From positions 1 through 47,325 of the forward strand of contig CALKFY010000077.1 in NCBI GenBank assembly GCA_938084925.1: DNA of 47,325 nucleotides. Direction: 5' to 3'. The DNA comes from an uncultured Pseudomonadales bacterium. Its GTDB lineage: Bacteria; Pseudomonadota; Gammaproteobacteria; Pseudomonadales; Balneatricaceae. The notes beneath the pieces are model-generated. The model was not told the DNA's origin. It ran no database searches and was given only the letters and a program-made list of their open reading frames with translations. This document shows positions 46,583 to 47,325 of this stretch, one piece after another. How positions within the stretch are numbered: the stretch's first letter is position 1; each line of letters starts with the position of its first letter. The translations under genes were made by a program, and so were the position numbers.

Positions 46583-47325
46583 ATGAGTGACCATAAAGCG
46601 ACCCTGAATTTGCCCCATACCGAATTTGCTATGCGTGGCAACCTGGCCCAACGTGAACCAGTGATGTTAAAGCGTTGGCAGGAAATGGACCTATACAAAA
46701 AACTGCGCGAAGTTGGCAAAGGCCGTGAGCAGTTTATATTGCATGATGGTCCTCCATACGCCAACGGCGATATACATATCGGTCACGCTGTAAACAAGAT
46801 CTTAAAAGACATTATCGTTAAGTCCAAAACCCTGAGTGGCTACGATGCCCCTTATGTTCCGGGTTGGGATTGTCATGGTTTGCCTATCGAACACAAGGTA
46901 GAGCAAAAAATTGGCAAAGCGGGTACTAAAAAGAGCTTCAGCGAATTTCGTGCTGAATGTCGCAAGTACGCGACCAAGCAGGTACAAGGCCAAATGGCGG
47001 ACTTCGTTCGTTTGGGTATTCAAGGTGACTGGAAAGATCCTTACCTGACCATGAACTTTGATACTGAAGCCAACATCATTCGTGCCCTAGGCAAGATTGT
47101 TGACAATGGCCACCTAGTAAAAGGTTATAAGCCGGTTTACTGGAGTGTGGTTGGCGCTTCTGCTCTGGCTGAAGCCGAAGTGGAATATCAAGACAAGGTG
47201 TCTACTGCCATAGACGTGCGTTATAGCATTGTTAATGCTGATGCTTGGCAGGCGGCTTTGGGTTGCGATGTAGCAAACACCTCTGTGGTTATCTGGACTA
47301 CAACGCCTTGGACCTTGCCGTCTTC
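46583..47325 (+). CDS. ileS: Isoleucyl-tRNA synthetase, 5' part
   Basis: IleS charges tRNA-Ile. The window contains only the first 247 codons; the gene runs past base 47325. The class I motif GDIHIGH is present near residue 60, followed by [20 protein letters not shown] and LPIEHKVE. The segment [20 protein letters not shown] stands where E. coli has a Cys-x-x-Cys version. The start of the editing domain is included ([10 protein letters not shown] at the edge). ATG 46583 fits the family start. Confidence 0.97.
   Translation, partial: MSDHKATLNLPHTEFAMRGNLAQREPVMLKRWQEMDLYKKLREVGKGREQFILHDGPPYANGDIHIGHAVNKILKDIIVKSKTLSGYDAPYVPGWDCHGLPIEHKVEQKIGKAGTKKSFSEFRAECRKYATKQVQGQMADFVRLGIQGDWKDPYLTMNFDTEANIIRALGKIVDNGHLVKGYKPVYWSVVGASALAEAEVEYQDKVSTAIDVRYSIVNADAWQAALGCDVANTSVVIWTTTPWTLPS

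Overview
The window reads as a chromosomal core region of a gammaproteobacterium, probably a marine one (Oceanospirillales or a close relative; the order is an inference). The reasons are the S10, spc and alpha ribosomal-protein operons in their standard order, the gammaproteobacterial fabA-fabB pair, the long class II form of IlvC (490 aa) beside a divergent ilvY, and the ispB/rplU-rpmA-obgE and rpsT/ribF-ileS neighbourhoods. No phage, integrative element, CRISPR array, rRNA or tRNA gene was seen.

Layout. 1-14127: rpsJ to rplQ, 28 translation-machinery genes on + including secY, rpmJ and rpoA, closed by a strong terminator. Four intergenic gaps in this block are longer than expected and full of hairpins (457-598, 5195-5314, 5684-5893, 7076-7223). 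14296-17292: a large chemoreceptor. 17433-18266: a beta-barrel-like secreted protein, downstream of uvrA on -. 18334-21922: uvrA and ssb, divergent, with back-to-back sigma70-like promoters. 22008-26268: an accessory stretch with an Asp/Glu racemase, a repeat-containing lipoprotein, a scar holding the tail of a second racemase gene and of a LuxR-type regulator, a membrane protein, and an RmlD-like reductase lacking the usual catalytic tyrosine. 26335-29907: a tight five-gene operon, moaA, acyltransferase, moaC, moaD, plsC-like acyltransferase, which mixes molybdenum cofactor and lipid genes. 30081-32986: fabB, fabA and ispB on -. 33284-36431: rplU-rpmA, then obgE-proB. 36534-39338: an NTF2-like protein, a double TM2 protein, and on - modF with a TlpA-like thioredoxin. 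39448-41980: ilvC and divergent ilvY. 42051-42604: a ParE/RHH toxin-antitoxin pair with a 35-base perfect palindrome. 42663-43289: a uracil-DNA-glycosylase-like protein. 43450 to the end: rpsT on -, then murJ, ribF and the 5' part of ileS on +.

Together the genes cover ribosome and translocon synthesis, DNA repair, fatty acid and quinone-tail synthesis, branched-chain amino acid synthesis, and cofactor synthesis (molybdopterin, FMN/FAD). The least ordinary material is in three groups. First, the structured gaps inside the ribosomal operons, two of which share the same hairpin order. Second, three small families of dispersed palindromes placed between genes: CATTGCGAG-type, GTAGGTCGG-type and GGGGTCAGACC-type. 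Third, the moa/acyltransferase operon and the gene scar near 24.2 kb. I saw no clear new defence or mobile system.
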